The translations under genes and the position numbers were made by a program. The notes under the pieces were generated by a model. That model was given only the letters and a program-made list of their open reading frames with translations, made no database searches and was not told where the DNA came from. A stretch of 23,406 nt of DNA from Bacteroidota bacterium (GTDB lineage: Bacteria > Bacteroidota > Bacteroidia > J057), in assembly GCA_963169475.1 (NCBI GenBank), contig CAUJFT010000199.1, positions 1-23,406 of the forward strand, in the 5' to 3' direction. This document shows, piece after piece, positions 1 to 7,147 of this stretch. Numbering within the stretch: the first letter of the stretch is position 1; each line of letters begins with the position of its first letter.

Positions 1-553
1 GGGCAAAATCTATCAGGCAGAAAAAATCCAAGCCGCACTTAGCAATTTCTTTAAGCCGGAACACATCTTGCAGCTGCGTGAGCTGGCATTAAAAGAAGTC
101 GCTTCCCAAGTAGAACGCAAAGTGAATATAGAAGTTCCCAAAAACGTAGCACTACGGCATGAAAGATTTATGGCTTGTATCAGCAGCAACGAAAAAACAG
201 CAAAGGGGGTTATCCGAAAAACCGCGCGATTGGCTAGCTATTACAATGCAAAATGGTTTGTCCTATATGTACAAACGCCAGATGAAGACCCTTCTAAAAT
301 CCCCTTAGATAAACAACGACATCTCATTAATAACTTAAAACTTGCCACCGAATTAGGCGCGGAAGTTATTCAAGTACAAGAAAGAAATATCCCTACTACA
401 ATCATAGACCAAGCCAATAAATATGACATCACAACGATTAGCATTGGGAAACCCAAACTTAGTCTGTTAAAAGTAATTATGGCTTCTAACATCCTTAGGG
501 AACTACTCAAAAACCTAACGCAATCTAATATAGATATTATTATACTATCATAA
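1..553 (+). CDS. kdpD: KdpD-type potassium sensor protein, C-terminal part (5' end outside window)
   Basis: The frame is open from base 2 to the TAA at 551-553, giving 183 visible residues. The true start lies upstream of the window. The first ~40 residues (GKIYQAEKIQAALSNFF, then LQLRELALKEVA) match the end of the KdpD sensor domain, where the family reads 'GKVY...A..NFF...L..LRELALR'. The remainder, from about HERFMACISS, is a universal-stress-protein domain with the KdpD-type IGKPK near the C-terminus. KdpD senses potassium or turgor and signals for the KdpFABC potassium pump. This protein stops right after the USP domain, before the DUF4118 membrane and kinase parts of classical KdpD. The next gene begins 1 nt later and encodes a separate kinase, so the two are surely co-translated. 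The kdpABC genes are expected upstream but are not visible. Family call confident; length unknown. Confidence 0.88.
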   Translation, partial: GKIYQAEKIQAALSNFFKPEHILQLRELALKEVASQVERKVNIEVPKNVALRHERFMACISSNEKTAKGVIRKTARLASYYNAKWFVLYVQTPDEDPSKIPLDKQRHLINNLKLATELGAEVIQVQERNIPTTIIDQANKYDITTISIGKPKLSLLKVIMASNILRELLKNLTQSNIDIIILS

Positions 554-554
554 T

Positions 555-2291
555 ATGAAAGTCAAAGCAAAAATTACCCTATCGGTGGGATTCTTATTTC
601 TACTGATAATCGTTCTGGGAGCAGTTGGAATAGTTTATACCAATCAAATTTCCGATGAAACTCAAAACATTCTTGCAGATAACTATAAAAGTATTGAATA
701 CAGCCGTGCAATGCTTATTGCATTAGATAAACTAAATGTATCCGATAGTGCTAAAATTGACTTTGAAGAGAACCTCAAACTACAGCAAAGTAATATTACG
801 GAAACTGGTGAGGCGCAAGCGACTAATAATCTTACTGTAGATTTCGAAAAGCTCAAAGCAAACCCCGAAGACCATACGATATACGTAGGTTTACGAAAAG
901 ACCTCGCCGATATTATGCTTGTAAATATGCAGGCTATCGAGCAGAAAAGCGAAATTGCAAAAAAAACTGCCGAAAATGCAGCGTTAATTATCTCTATTAC
1001 CGGAACAGTTTGCTTTATCCTTGCCTTTACTTTGCTAGTAAATCTACCCTCCAATATTGCTGACCCTATTAAAGAGCTTACCCAAAGCGTGAAAGAAATC
1101 GCAGCAAAAAATTATTCGCAGCGTGTGCATTTCGAAAATCATAATGAATTTGGGGACTTGGCAAATTCATTTAATGTAATGGCTGAAAAATTGGAAGAAT
1201 ACAACAATAGCAACCTAGCCAAGCTAATGATGGAAAAAAAACGTATTGAAACACTCATCAACAATATGCACGACCCCGTAATCGGATTAGACGAAAACCA
1301 AAATATCCTTTTTATTAATCACGAAGCCCTTAAAGTATCGGCACTCAAACAAGAAGACGTAGTCGGAAAATCTGCCCAACAAATTGCCGTCCATAATGAC
1401 CTAATGCGCTCACTCATACAAGGAGTACTCATAGTAAAAGAAAAAGAAGATAAGCCAGAAGAACCGATTAAAATATTTGCAGACAACAAAGAGAGTTTTT
1501 TTGAGAAAGAAATTATTCGTATTTCCATAGTTCCTACTGCCGAAAAGCAAACGAAATACATAGGAGATGTTATCATTTTAAGAAATATCACTCCCTTTAA
1601 AGAATTAGATTTTGCTAAAACAAGTTTTATTGCAACAGTCTCTCACGAACTTAAAACGCCCATTTCCTCTATTCTTATGAGTTTAGAACTTTTAAGAAAT
1701 GAAAAAATAGGAACCATAAACCCCGAACAAAAACAACTGATTCAAAGTGTGAAAGAAGATAGCGAACGCCTTCTCAAAATCACGAGCGAGTTGCTTAATA
1801 TGACACAAATCGAAGCCGGAAAAATTAGATTGTCCTTGCAGCCTACATTCCTACCAGAAATTATCCGCTATGCAACAGAAGCCGTCAAGGTACAAGCAGA
1901 ACAGAAGAACATCACGATTGAAACCATAGGAACAGAAAACGTTTCACCCGTAAATGCAGACCCCGAAAAGACAGCATGGGCAATCACAAATCTACTCTCA
2001 AATGCGATACATTATTCCTACGAAAATGCCAAAGTGCTACTCCTCGTAGTCGAAACCGGAGACAAAGTCATATTAAGCATTTCCGATTTTGGCAAAGGAA
2101 TCGAAGCAAAATATATCCCTAATCTTTTCAACCGTTATTTTCAAATACCAGGAAGCAATAAATCCGGAACAGGGCTTGGACTTGCCATTAGCAAAGAATT
2201 TATTGAGGCTCAGGGCGGTGAAATTTCTCTCCAAAGCGAAATTGGGAAGGGAAGCACTTTTTCAATTATGCTTAATAAAACCAATTCCTAA
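555..2291 (+). CDS. Membrane sensor histidine kinase (HAMP-PAS-HisKA-HATPase), KdpD-associated
   Basis: 578 residues. Transmembrane segments lie at about 8-28 and 143-164, enclosing a ~115-residue periplasmic sensor loop. HAMP follows at ~165-216 and a PAS-like domain at ~228-346. HisKA carries the phospho-acceptor His364 in SHELKTP. The ATPase domain has the N box Asn483 (LLSNAIHYS), G1 box Asp511 (DFGKG) and G2 box 538-542 (GTGLG). All catalytic residues are present, so it should be an active kinase. The ATG lies 1 nt after the stop of the KdpD sensor fragment, which implies translational coupling and suggests it supplies the kinase half of a split KdpD. Its membrane and PAS architecture is not that of KdpD (no four-helix DUF4118). 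No response regulator follows; any partner must be upstream of the window or elsewhere. Kinase identity is certain; the potassium role is inferred from context. Confidence 0.9.
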   Translation: MKVKAKITLSVGFLFLLIIVLGAVGIVYTNQISDETQNILADNYKSIEYSRAMLIALDKLNVSDSAKIDFEENLKLQQSNITETGEAQATNNLTVDFEKLKANPEDHTIYVGLRKDLADIMLVNMQAIEQKSEIAKKTAENAALIISITGTVCFILAFTLLVNLPSNIADPIKELTQSVKEIAAKNYSQRVHFENHNEFGDLANSFNVMAEKLEEYNNSNLAKLMMEKKRIETLINNMHDPVIGLDENQNILFINHEALKVSALKQEDVVGKSAQQIAVHNDLMRSLIQGVLIVKEKEDKPEEPIKIFADNKESFFEKEIIRISIVPTAEKQTKYIGDVIILRNITPFKELDFAKTSFIATVSHELKTPISSILMSLELLRNEKIGTINPEQKQLIQSVKEDSERLLKITSELLNMTQIEAGKIRLSLQPTFLPEIIRYATEAVKVQAEQKNITIETIGTENVSPVNADPEKTAWAITNLLSNAIHYSYENAKVLLLVVETGDKVILSISDFGKGIEAKYIPNLFNRYFQIPGSNKSGTGLGLAISKEFIEAQGGEISLQSEIGKGSTFSIMLNKTNS

Positions 2292-2452
2292 CCGAAGTTA
2301 AGGACATATCTCTCTTAGAATTGTAAGTAAATAGGAACGGAACATATAAAGTAGTAGGATATAAATACTGACGCTTTTTTGCAAATGATTGATAATCAAT
2401 CACTCAATAAATATATAAATAATTAATAATCAGCAAATTATGTCTTTTTGTC

Positions 2453-2506
2453 GGGTAGAGTAAAATAATCCCTGTTTTTAAAATCATAAATAACTATACT
2501 CTACCC
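2453..2506. repeat. 10-bp inverted repeat with 34-nt spacer
   Basis: GGGTAGAGTA at 2453-2462 is exactly complementary to TACTCTACCC at 2497-2506. The spacer is AT-rich. The repeat lies 160 nt after the kinase stop. It could form a hairpin in RNA from either strand, or mark the ends of a tiny element. No U-tract follows the right arm, so a classical terminator is not well supported. Confidence 0.6.
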
Positions 2507-2542
2507 TGCATCTTTTATGATAAATAAATACAGCTCCCTCCC

Positions 2543-2573
2543 TGTCATGTTGAGTGCGAAGCGAAACATCACA
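2543..2573. repeat. REP-like short palindromic element
   Basis: The left arm TGTCATGTT (2543-2551) pairs with the right arm AACATCACA (2565-2573) with one mismatch, around the core GAGTGCGAAGCGA. The form 'tgtcat-(2-3 nt)-tgag-cgaagcga-aacatc' resembles a dispersed short palindrome I recall from many Bacteroidota intergenic regions. That similarity comes from memory of such repeats, not from a search. Only one copy was noticed in this window. Confidence 0.5.
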
Positions 2574-2639
2574 CTTAGCACAGCCTCGTCCTTATCGGTG
2601 ATTATCTTTGTGAGTATAAGTAGTTTGTACGAAATAATA

Positions 2640-2676
2640 AACCTATAAGGACATGTAATTCACGTCCTTATAGGTT
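2640..2676. terminator. Perfect 13-bp hairpin between convergent genes, possible terminator of mnmA
   Basis: AACCTATAAGGAC (2640-2652) is exactly complementary to GTCCTTATAGGTT (2664-2676), with an 11-nt loop. On the - strand the hairpin is followed by TATTATTTC, a weak U-rich stretch, and it lies about 146 nt past the mnmA stop. On the + strand no U-tract follows. It is best read as a terminator or 3'-end stabiliser for the - strand transcript. Confidence 0.45.
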
Positions 2677-2821
2677 CAAAAAGTATCGGGCAAGTATGAG
2701 TGAGTAAAAGGCTATGAAAATAGATATTAATTAAAATACTAATTATCAACCACTTAATTCCGCTATTCACTACTTAGATTCAAAAACTAAAAACTCATCA
2801 CTACTCAACTTCTCCTATAAT

Positions 2822-3907
2822 TTATCCAATCCAACCTCCTCCAATAACATCTATGCCCTCATAAAAGACTGCCGCTTGTCCGGGTGTAATAGACTTAGCC
2901 GATTCATGGAAAAATACCTCCATGGTATGACTATCTATTTGAGAGAGCGTAGAAAGGCTACCGTTATCTTTATACCGAATTTTAGTAATCGCTTCCATAT
3001 CCTCCTGTAAAAAAGCATATTTCCCCATATTTAACTTCCTTACCCTCATTCTTGTACCATTAAGGTCTTCCTCCTTCCCGATTACTACCGTATTCGTTTC
3101 GGGATTAATTGCTACTACATAATAGGGAATACCCATTGCTGGTAATTTTTTTCTTTGACCTATAGTGTAAAAAGGATAGCCTTCGTGTTGTCCAATTATT
3201 TTTCCCTCAACTGTAACAAAGTTCCCACCAGAGAGGCCTCCCGCAAGCTCTGGGCGGCGGCGTTTGAGGAAACTACGATAGTCATTGTCCGGAATAAAGC
3301 ATATCTCGTAGGACTCCGGTTTGTTTGCCAGAGAATGAAAGCCCATCTCTGTCGCCATCTTTTTTATATCTGATTTGTGATAAGTACCCATCGGAAAAAG
3401 CGTGCGTTTCAGAGCCTCCTGACTAATGCCCCATAACACATAAGATTGGTCTTTCCAGTCATCTATCCCCTTGGAGATTACCATACGTTGGTTTTCCTCC
3501 CTAAGCTGCGCATAATGCCCGGTAGCAATAAAATCACAAGATAATTTATCGGCTCTTCTTAGTAATGCGTCCCATTTAATGTGGGTATTACACATAACAC
3601 AAGGATTAGGCGTGCGCCCTGCAATATACTCATCTACAAAATAATCTATGACAGAATCTCCAAACTCTTCCCGAATATCTAAGATAATATGAGAAAACCC
3701 AAGATTTACCGCAATCTCTCGTGCATCATTAATAGACTCAAGGCTGCAACAGCCGGTTTCTTTTTTACTTCCTCCACTTGATACATAGTCCCACGTTTTC
3801 ATGGTGATTCCCACCACTTCATACCCCTGCTCATGTAGCATTACTGCGGCTACCGAGCTATCAATTCCGCCGCTCATAGCGACAAGTACTCTTCCTTTTT
3901 TGCTCAT
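2822..3907 (-). CDS. mnmA: tRNA-specific 2-thiouridylase MnmA
   Basis: 361 residues, the usual size. MnmA activates U34 of tRNA-Lys, -Glu and -Gln with ATP and inserts sulfur to give s2U34, a cytoplasmic reaction needed for accurate decoding. The PP-loop SGGIDSS is at residues 12-18. The two catalytic cysteines are visible: Cys106 in NPCVMCN (equivalent to E. coli Cys102) and Cys203 in SYEICFIPD (equivalent to E. coli Cys199). GRTPNP and the ATGHYA segment around residue 130 are also typical. A strong promoter lies just upstream at 3956-3987. sufE lies 142 nt upstream on the same strand, so sulfur could come from a SufS/SufE-type donor, which is inference. No anomaly was seen. Confidence 0.97.
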   Translation of the reverse strand: MSKKGRVLVAMSGGIDSSVAAVMLHEQGYEVVGITMKTWDYVSSGGSKKETGCCSLESINDAREIAVNLGFSHIILDIREEFGDSVIDYFVDEYIAGRTPNPCVMCNTHIKWDALLRRADKLSCDFIATGHYAQLREENQRMVISKGIDDWKDQSYVLWGISQEALKRTLFPMGTYHKSDIKKMATEMGFHSLANKPESYEICFIPDNDYRSFLKRRRPELAGGLSGGNFVTVEGKIIGQHEGYPFYTIGQRKKLPAMGIPYYVVAINPETNTVVIGKEEDLNGTRMRVRKLNMGKYAFLQEDMEAITKIRYKDNGSLSTLSQIDSHTMEVFFHESAKSITPGQAAVFYEGIDVIGGGWIG

Positions 3908-3955
3908 ACAAGTTCAAATTTTGTTGTTTGCAATAATAATTTCTAAATTCGGCTA

Positions 3956-3987
3956 CAAAGGTAAGGGTTTTTTCTAAAAGTATCAAA
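3956..3987 (-). promoter_or_regulatory. Bacteroidota-type promoter of mnmA
   Basis: Read on the - strand, TTTG (3987-3984), a 20-nt spacer, then TACCTTTG (3963-3956). This fits the Bacteroidota sigma consensus TTTG / TAnnTTTG. The -7 box ends 48 nt before the mnmA ATG, so mnmA can be transcribed independently of sufE. Confidence 0.65.
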
Positions 3988-4049
3988 CATATTTCCTTTG
4001 TTATACAATCGCTTTCACAAAATAGAACTATTACTTTGTACAAAAAAAA

Positions 4050-4475
4050 CTATTTCAAATCCCTTAATCCCAAAGCGTATGCCTTCATTTTTTTAATCAT
4101 GGCATTCAACCCATTAGCACGCGTAGGCGAAAGATGCTCTCTAATTCCGATTTTATCTACAAATTGTAAAGAAGCCTCGGTGATTGCTTCCGGAGTGTTA
4201 CCACTTAAAACATTAACCAAGATAGCAACTAACCCTTTCGTAATAATTGCGTCACTATCAGCTTTGTAGGTTACAATTCCATTTTCAAAAGCTGCCGTAA
4301 GCCACACCCTTGATTGGCAGCCTCTAACAAGGTTTTCCTCTTTTTTTTCAGACTCTGGAAGCGATTCGAGGGACTTTCCCATATCAATGATATACTGATA
4401 TTTTTCGTCCCATTCTTCAAACATATCAAAATCCTCAATAATTTCTGCTTCTTTTTCTGCAATCGTTTGGCTCAT
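4050..4475 (-). CDS. sufE: SufE family sulfur acceptor/transfer protein
   Basis: 141 residues from the chosen ATG at 4473-4475 (MSQTIAEKEA). The open frame extends 20 codons upstream to another ATG, but MSQT gives the normal SufE length (~140). The extension is not SufE-like, and a possible -7 box (4508-4516) lies between the two starts. SufE takes persulfide sulfur from the cysteine desulfurase SufS and passes it to Fe-S assembly. The acceptor Cys53 sits in LVRGCQSRVWL, matching Cys51 of E. coli SufE. The C-terminal half (LVNVLSGNTPEAI, then LSPTRANGLNAMI) is also typical. SufS and SufBCD are not in the window. The gene ends with TAG. Confidence 0.93.
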   Translation of the reverse strand: MSQTIAEKEAEIIEDFDMFEEWDEKYQYIIDMGKSLESLPESEKKEENLVRGCQSRVWLTAAFENGIVTYKADSDAIITKGLVAILVNVLSGNTPEAITEASLQFVDKIGIREHLSPTRANGLNAMIKKMKAYALGLRDLK

Positions 4476-4507
4476 CTTTAAATCTATATAGTTTGATTTG
4501 GCTTTAA

Positions 4508-4516
4508 CAAAAGATA
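4508..4516 (-). promoter_or_regulatory. Weak -7-like box upstream of sufE
   Basis: On the - strand this reads TATCTTTTG, which is TAnnTTTG with one extra base in the spacer. It lies 33 nt before the MSQT start and downstream of the longer-frame ATG, so if real it favours the shorter protein. No clear -33 box was found. Confidence 0.3.
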
Positions 4517-4757
4517 TACTCACATTGTTCAACATTCCTCCTCGTTTTTTATACTCAATAAAAGGACAAAAAACAATCCATATTCAAAGTCCGAAAGAAT
4601 ACAGACTTAGGATTGAACACGATATTTATCCGATTCTAAGAGCAAATCTAATTGACATACTTCACACAAACGACTAACAATCAATACTATACAAAAACAA
4701 CACCTATTTAATAGCCTATAAGTGAGATTTTTTATGAGATAAAGTATAAAAAAGTAT

Positions 4758-4765
4758 TAACTTTG
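4758..4765 (+). promoter_or_regulatory. -7 box of the prolyl oligopeptidase promoter
   Basis: TAACTTTG is an exact TAnnTTTG match, followed by CGGAC, 39 nt before the ATG at 4805. The -33 region (about 4731-4736, TTTATG) is only a poor match to TTTG. Confidence 0.55.
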
Positions 4766-4804
4766 CGGACAATAAAAATTAAAAATCATTCTTATCACTA
4801 ATAT

Positions 4805-6934
4805 ATGGGCAATCTTACTGCTAATTTCTTTTTCATTTTAATAGTATTTTTACTAATTTCCGGCTGTAAACCGGATAGCCAAGTAGATATTAAATATCCA
4901 GAAGCACACAGAGGAACAGTAGCAGACCAATATTTTGGAAAAAGTGTGGAGGACCCCTATCGCTGGTTAGAATATGAAAATGATACAGAAGTAAAAAAAT
5001 GGATAGAATCCGAGAATACAATCACACAGGAGTATCTTGGCAAAATCGCTTATCGTCCTCAAATTGCTGAACGCCTAAAAACGTTATGGAATTATGCCCG
5101 CCAAAGCGCGCCTAATAAAGAAGGAAATAACTATTTTTTCTATAAAAATGACGGGCTTCAAAATCAAAGTGTACTATACATACAAAGAGGAGAAACCGCA
5201 AAGCCGGAAGTTTTCCTTAACCCTAATACCCTATCCCCAGACGGAACTACCGCTATTGCAGCGACAAGCGTTTCCAAAGACGGAAAATGGTTCGCCTATG
5301 GACTCTCAAAAGCCGGCTCGGATTGGAATGAATTTTATGTAAGAGATATAGCAACCGGCAAAGATAATGCCGACAAATTAGAATGGGTGAAGTTTTCGGG
5401 AGCTGCGTGGTGGGAAAATGGATTCTTTTATACCCGTTATCCCGAACCAAAAAAAGGAGCCACACTTTCCGCTTCAAATACAAATCCTAAAATTTACTAT
5501 CACAAAATAGGAAACCCTCAATCAAAAGATAGCTTAGTTTTTGAATACCCAAGCGACCCGCTTATCGGTATAGGAGCAAGCACAAGTGAAGACGAAAGTT
5601 ATTTGATTATAGAATTAACAAAGGGAGCATCAGATAACTCTGCCGTTTATGTCAAAAATCTGAAGAAAAAAGAGGCTAAACTTCAACCAATTGTAACCAA
5701 CTACGACAATGCCTATAATTTTATTGGTAATGAAGGCGAAAACCTTATTTTTGTTACCGACAAATCCGCCCCTAAAAGGAAAGTGGTAATGATTAATCCA
5801 AGCAAACCCGATGAGAAAAGTTGGAAAGTGCTTATTCCCGAGCAGGAAGCCACGATTCAATCTGCCAAATTATTAGGTAACAAAATATTTTGTACGATGA
5901 TGGTAGATGCAAAACACCAAGTAAAAGTATTCTCCCTCAAATCTGATGCTCCTTATGACTTAGTGCTTCCCAATATAGGTTCATTTGGAGGACTTACCGG
6001 CAATAGAGAAGATACATTGGTGTATTATACCTTTACTTCCTTCACTCAACCCACAAGTATCTATAAATATAATGTCATAACTAATACTTCCTCTCTCTAT
6101 CGGAAGCCGGATACCAAATTTGCGGGTAGTGAGTACGAAACCAAACAAATATTTTTTAATAGTAAAGATGGCACTAAAATCCCCATGTTTATTACGCACA
6201 AAAAAGGAGTTCACCTCAATGGAAATAATCCTACATACTTGTACGGATACGGCGGGTTTAATATTAGTATATTACCCTCTTTCGCTACACACATGTTGCC
6301 TTTTCTTGAAAAAGGGGGGGTCTATGCAGTAGTTAACCTTAGAGGCGGGGGCGAATACGGAGAGGAGTGGCACGCTGCCGGAATGAGAGACAAAAAACAA
6401 AATGTCTTTGATGACTTCATTGGAGCCGCAGAGTACCTAATCAAAGAAAAATACACATCTTCCCCAAAACTCTGTATATCTGGTCGTTCAAACGGAGGAT
6501 TATTAGTAGGGGCTTGTATGGCACAGCGTCCGGAATTATATGGAGTTGCGCTACCGGCAGTTGGTGTGATGGATATGCTTCGTTTTCATCGCTTTACTAT
6601 AGGTCATGCTTGGACGGTTGAGTATGGTTGTGCCGACTCATCAGTAAAACAGTTTGAGACAATTTACAAATATTCCCCGCTTCACAATCTAAAAAAAGGC
6701 ACTTCTTATCCGGCAACGATGGTGATTACGGCAGACCACGATGACCGCGTAGTTCCCGCTCATTCTTATAAATTCGCTGCCAACCTCCAACATAGCCACA
6801 AAGGCGAGAACCCAGTACTGATTCGTATAGAGACATCGGCCGGGCATGGAAGCGGTAAATCTACTACCAAGCAAATTGAAGAGTGGGCAGATGTTTGGGC
6901 ATTTGTATTTCACAATATGGGACTAAAATATTAA
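4805..6934 (+). CDS. Prolyl oligopeptidase (peptidase family S9A), predicted lipoprotein
   Basis: 709 residues, full length for S9A. The enzyme cuts short proline-containing peptides after proline. The N-terminus has a hydrophobic stretch ending in the lipobox LISG-Cys21, so the protein is probably exported and lipid-anchored in the envelope. Residues ~31-100 begin the N-terminal peptidase part (EDPYRWLE), and ~105-450 form the propeller that limits access to the active site. The C-terminal alpha/beta-hydrolase carries the triad Ser562 (GRSNGG), Asp646 (DHDDRVVP, porcine Asp641 equivalent) and His681 (SAGHGSGK). GGGEYGEEWH (514-523) is a further family signature. It is monocistronic, with its own promoter. 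Identity is sure; cellular location is inferred from the lipobox. Confidence 0.95.
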   Translation: MGNLTANFFFILIVFLLISGCKPDSQVDIKYPEAHRGTVADQYFGKSVEDPYRWLEYENDTEVKKWIESENTITQEYLGKIAYRPQIAERLKTLWNYARQSAPNKEGNNYFFYKNDGLQNQSVLYIQRGETAKPEVFLNPNTLSPDGTTAIAATSVSKDGKWFAYGLSKAGSDWNEFYVRDIATGKDNADKLEWVKFSGAAWWENGFFYTRYPEPKKGATLSASNTNPKIYYHKIGNPQSKDSLVFEYPSDPLIGIGASTSEDESYLIIELTKGASDNSAVYVKNLKKKEAKLQPIVTNYDNAYNFIGNEGENLIFVTDKSAPKRKVVMINPSKPDEKSWKVLIPEQEATIQSAKLLGNKIFCTMMVDAKHQVKVFSLKSDAPYDLVLPNIGSFGGLTGNREDTLVYYTFTSFTQPTSIYKYNVITNTSSLYRKPDTKFAGSEYETKQIFFNSKDGTKIPMFITHKKGVHLNGNNPTYLYGYGGFNISILPSFATHMLPFLEKGGVYAVVNLRGGGEYGEEWHAAGMRDKKQNVFDDFIGAAEYLIKEKYTSSPKLCISGRSNGGLLVGACMAQRPELYGVALPAVGVMDMLRFHRFTIGHAWTVEYGCADSSVKQFETIYKYSPLHNLKKGTSYPATMVITADHDDRVVPAHSYKFAANLQHSHKGENPVLIRIETSAGHGSGKSTTKQIEEWADVWAFVFHNMGLKY

Positions 6935-7001
6935 GATATAAGGTTGCGATATTCGCTGTTTAAACGTAAAATTTACGCTACATTCACAGACTTTAGGAAC
7001 T

Positions 7002-7035
7002 TTTGTCAGTATTTTAGAAAAAAAGTGTAAATTTG
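7002..7035 (+). promoter_or_regulatory. Promoter of the ftsH-thiS operon
   Basis: TTTG (7002-7005), a 22-nt spacer and TAAATTTG (7028-7035) fit the Bacteroidota promoter consensus. The box ends 112 nt before the ftsH ATG, predicting a leader of roughly 105 nt. That leader contains a hairpin at 7090-7117. Confidence 0.5.
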
Positions 7036-7089
7036 TCGTAAAATAAGTATTTGGCACTATTATTCGTTTTCAATGTATTCAAAACCTTT

Positions 7090-7117
7090 TTGAATCTTAT
7101 GAGTATAAGGGATTCAA
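7090..7117 (+). promoter_or_regulatory. Hairpin in the predicted ftsH 5' leader
   Basis: TTGAATC (7090-7096) pairs with GATTCAA (7111-7117). Inside, TTAT pairs with ATAA across a GAGT loop, with a two-base GG bulge. It ends 30 nt before the ftsH ATG. No U-tract follows, so it is not a terminator of the upstream gene. A regulatory role is conjecture. Confidence 0.35.
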
Positions 7118-7147
7118 GAACATTAAAAAAAACTCAAACCAATAAAT

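Larger units (their letters stand above)
2292..2821. other. 530-nt convergent intergenic region
   Basis: This gap separates the kinase (+) from mnmA (-), which converge on it. I see no supported coding region. It holds an inverted repeat (2453-2506), a REP-like palindrome (2543-2573), a promoter-like TATCTTTG on the + strand (2603-2610) and a perfect 13-bp hairpin (2640-2676). The remainder is AT-rich without recognisable structure. It is long for a gap between convergent genes, which need only terminators. Confidence 0.7.
4476..4804. other. 329-nt divergent intergenic region
   Basis: This gap lies between sufE (-) and the prolyl oligopeptidase gene (+). It is AT-rich. Apart from promoter candidates at 4508-4516 (-) and 4758-4765 (+), I see no repeats, hairpins of note or supported small ORFs. 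Confidence 0.6.

Noticed and set aside
683..1054. Open frame of 123 codons on the - strand within the histidine kinase gene
   Set aside because: The + strand frame has a full set of kinase domains; the opposite frame has no recognisable domain or promoter.
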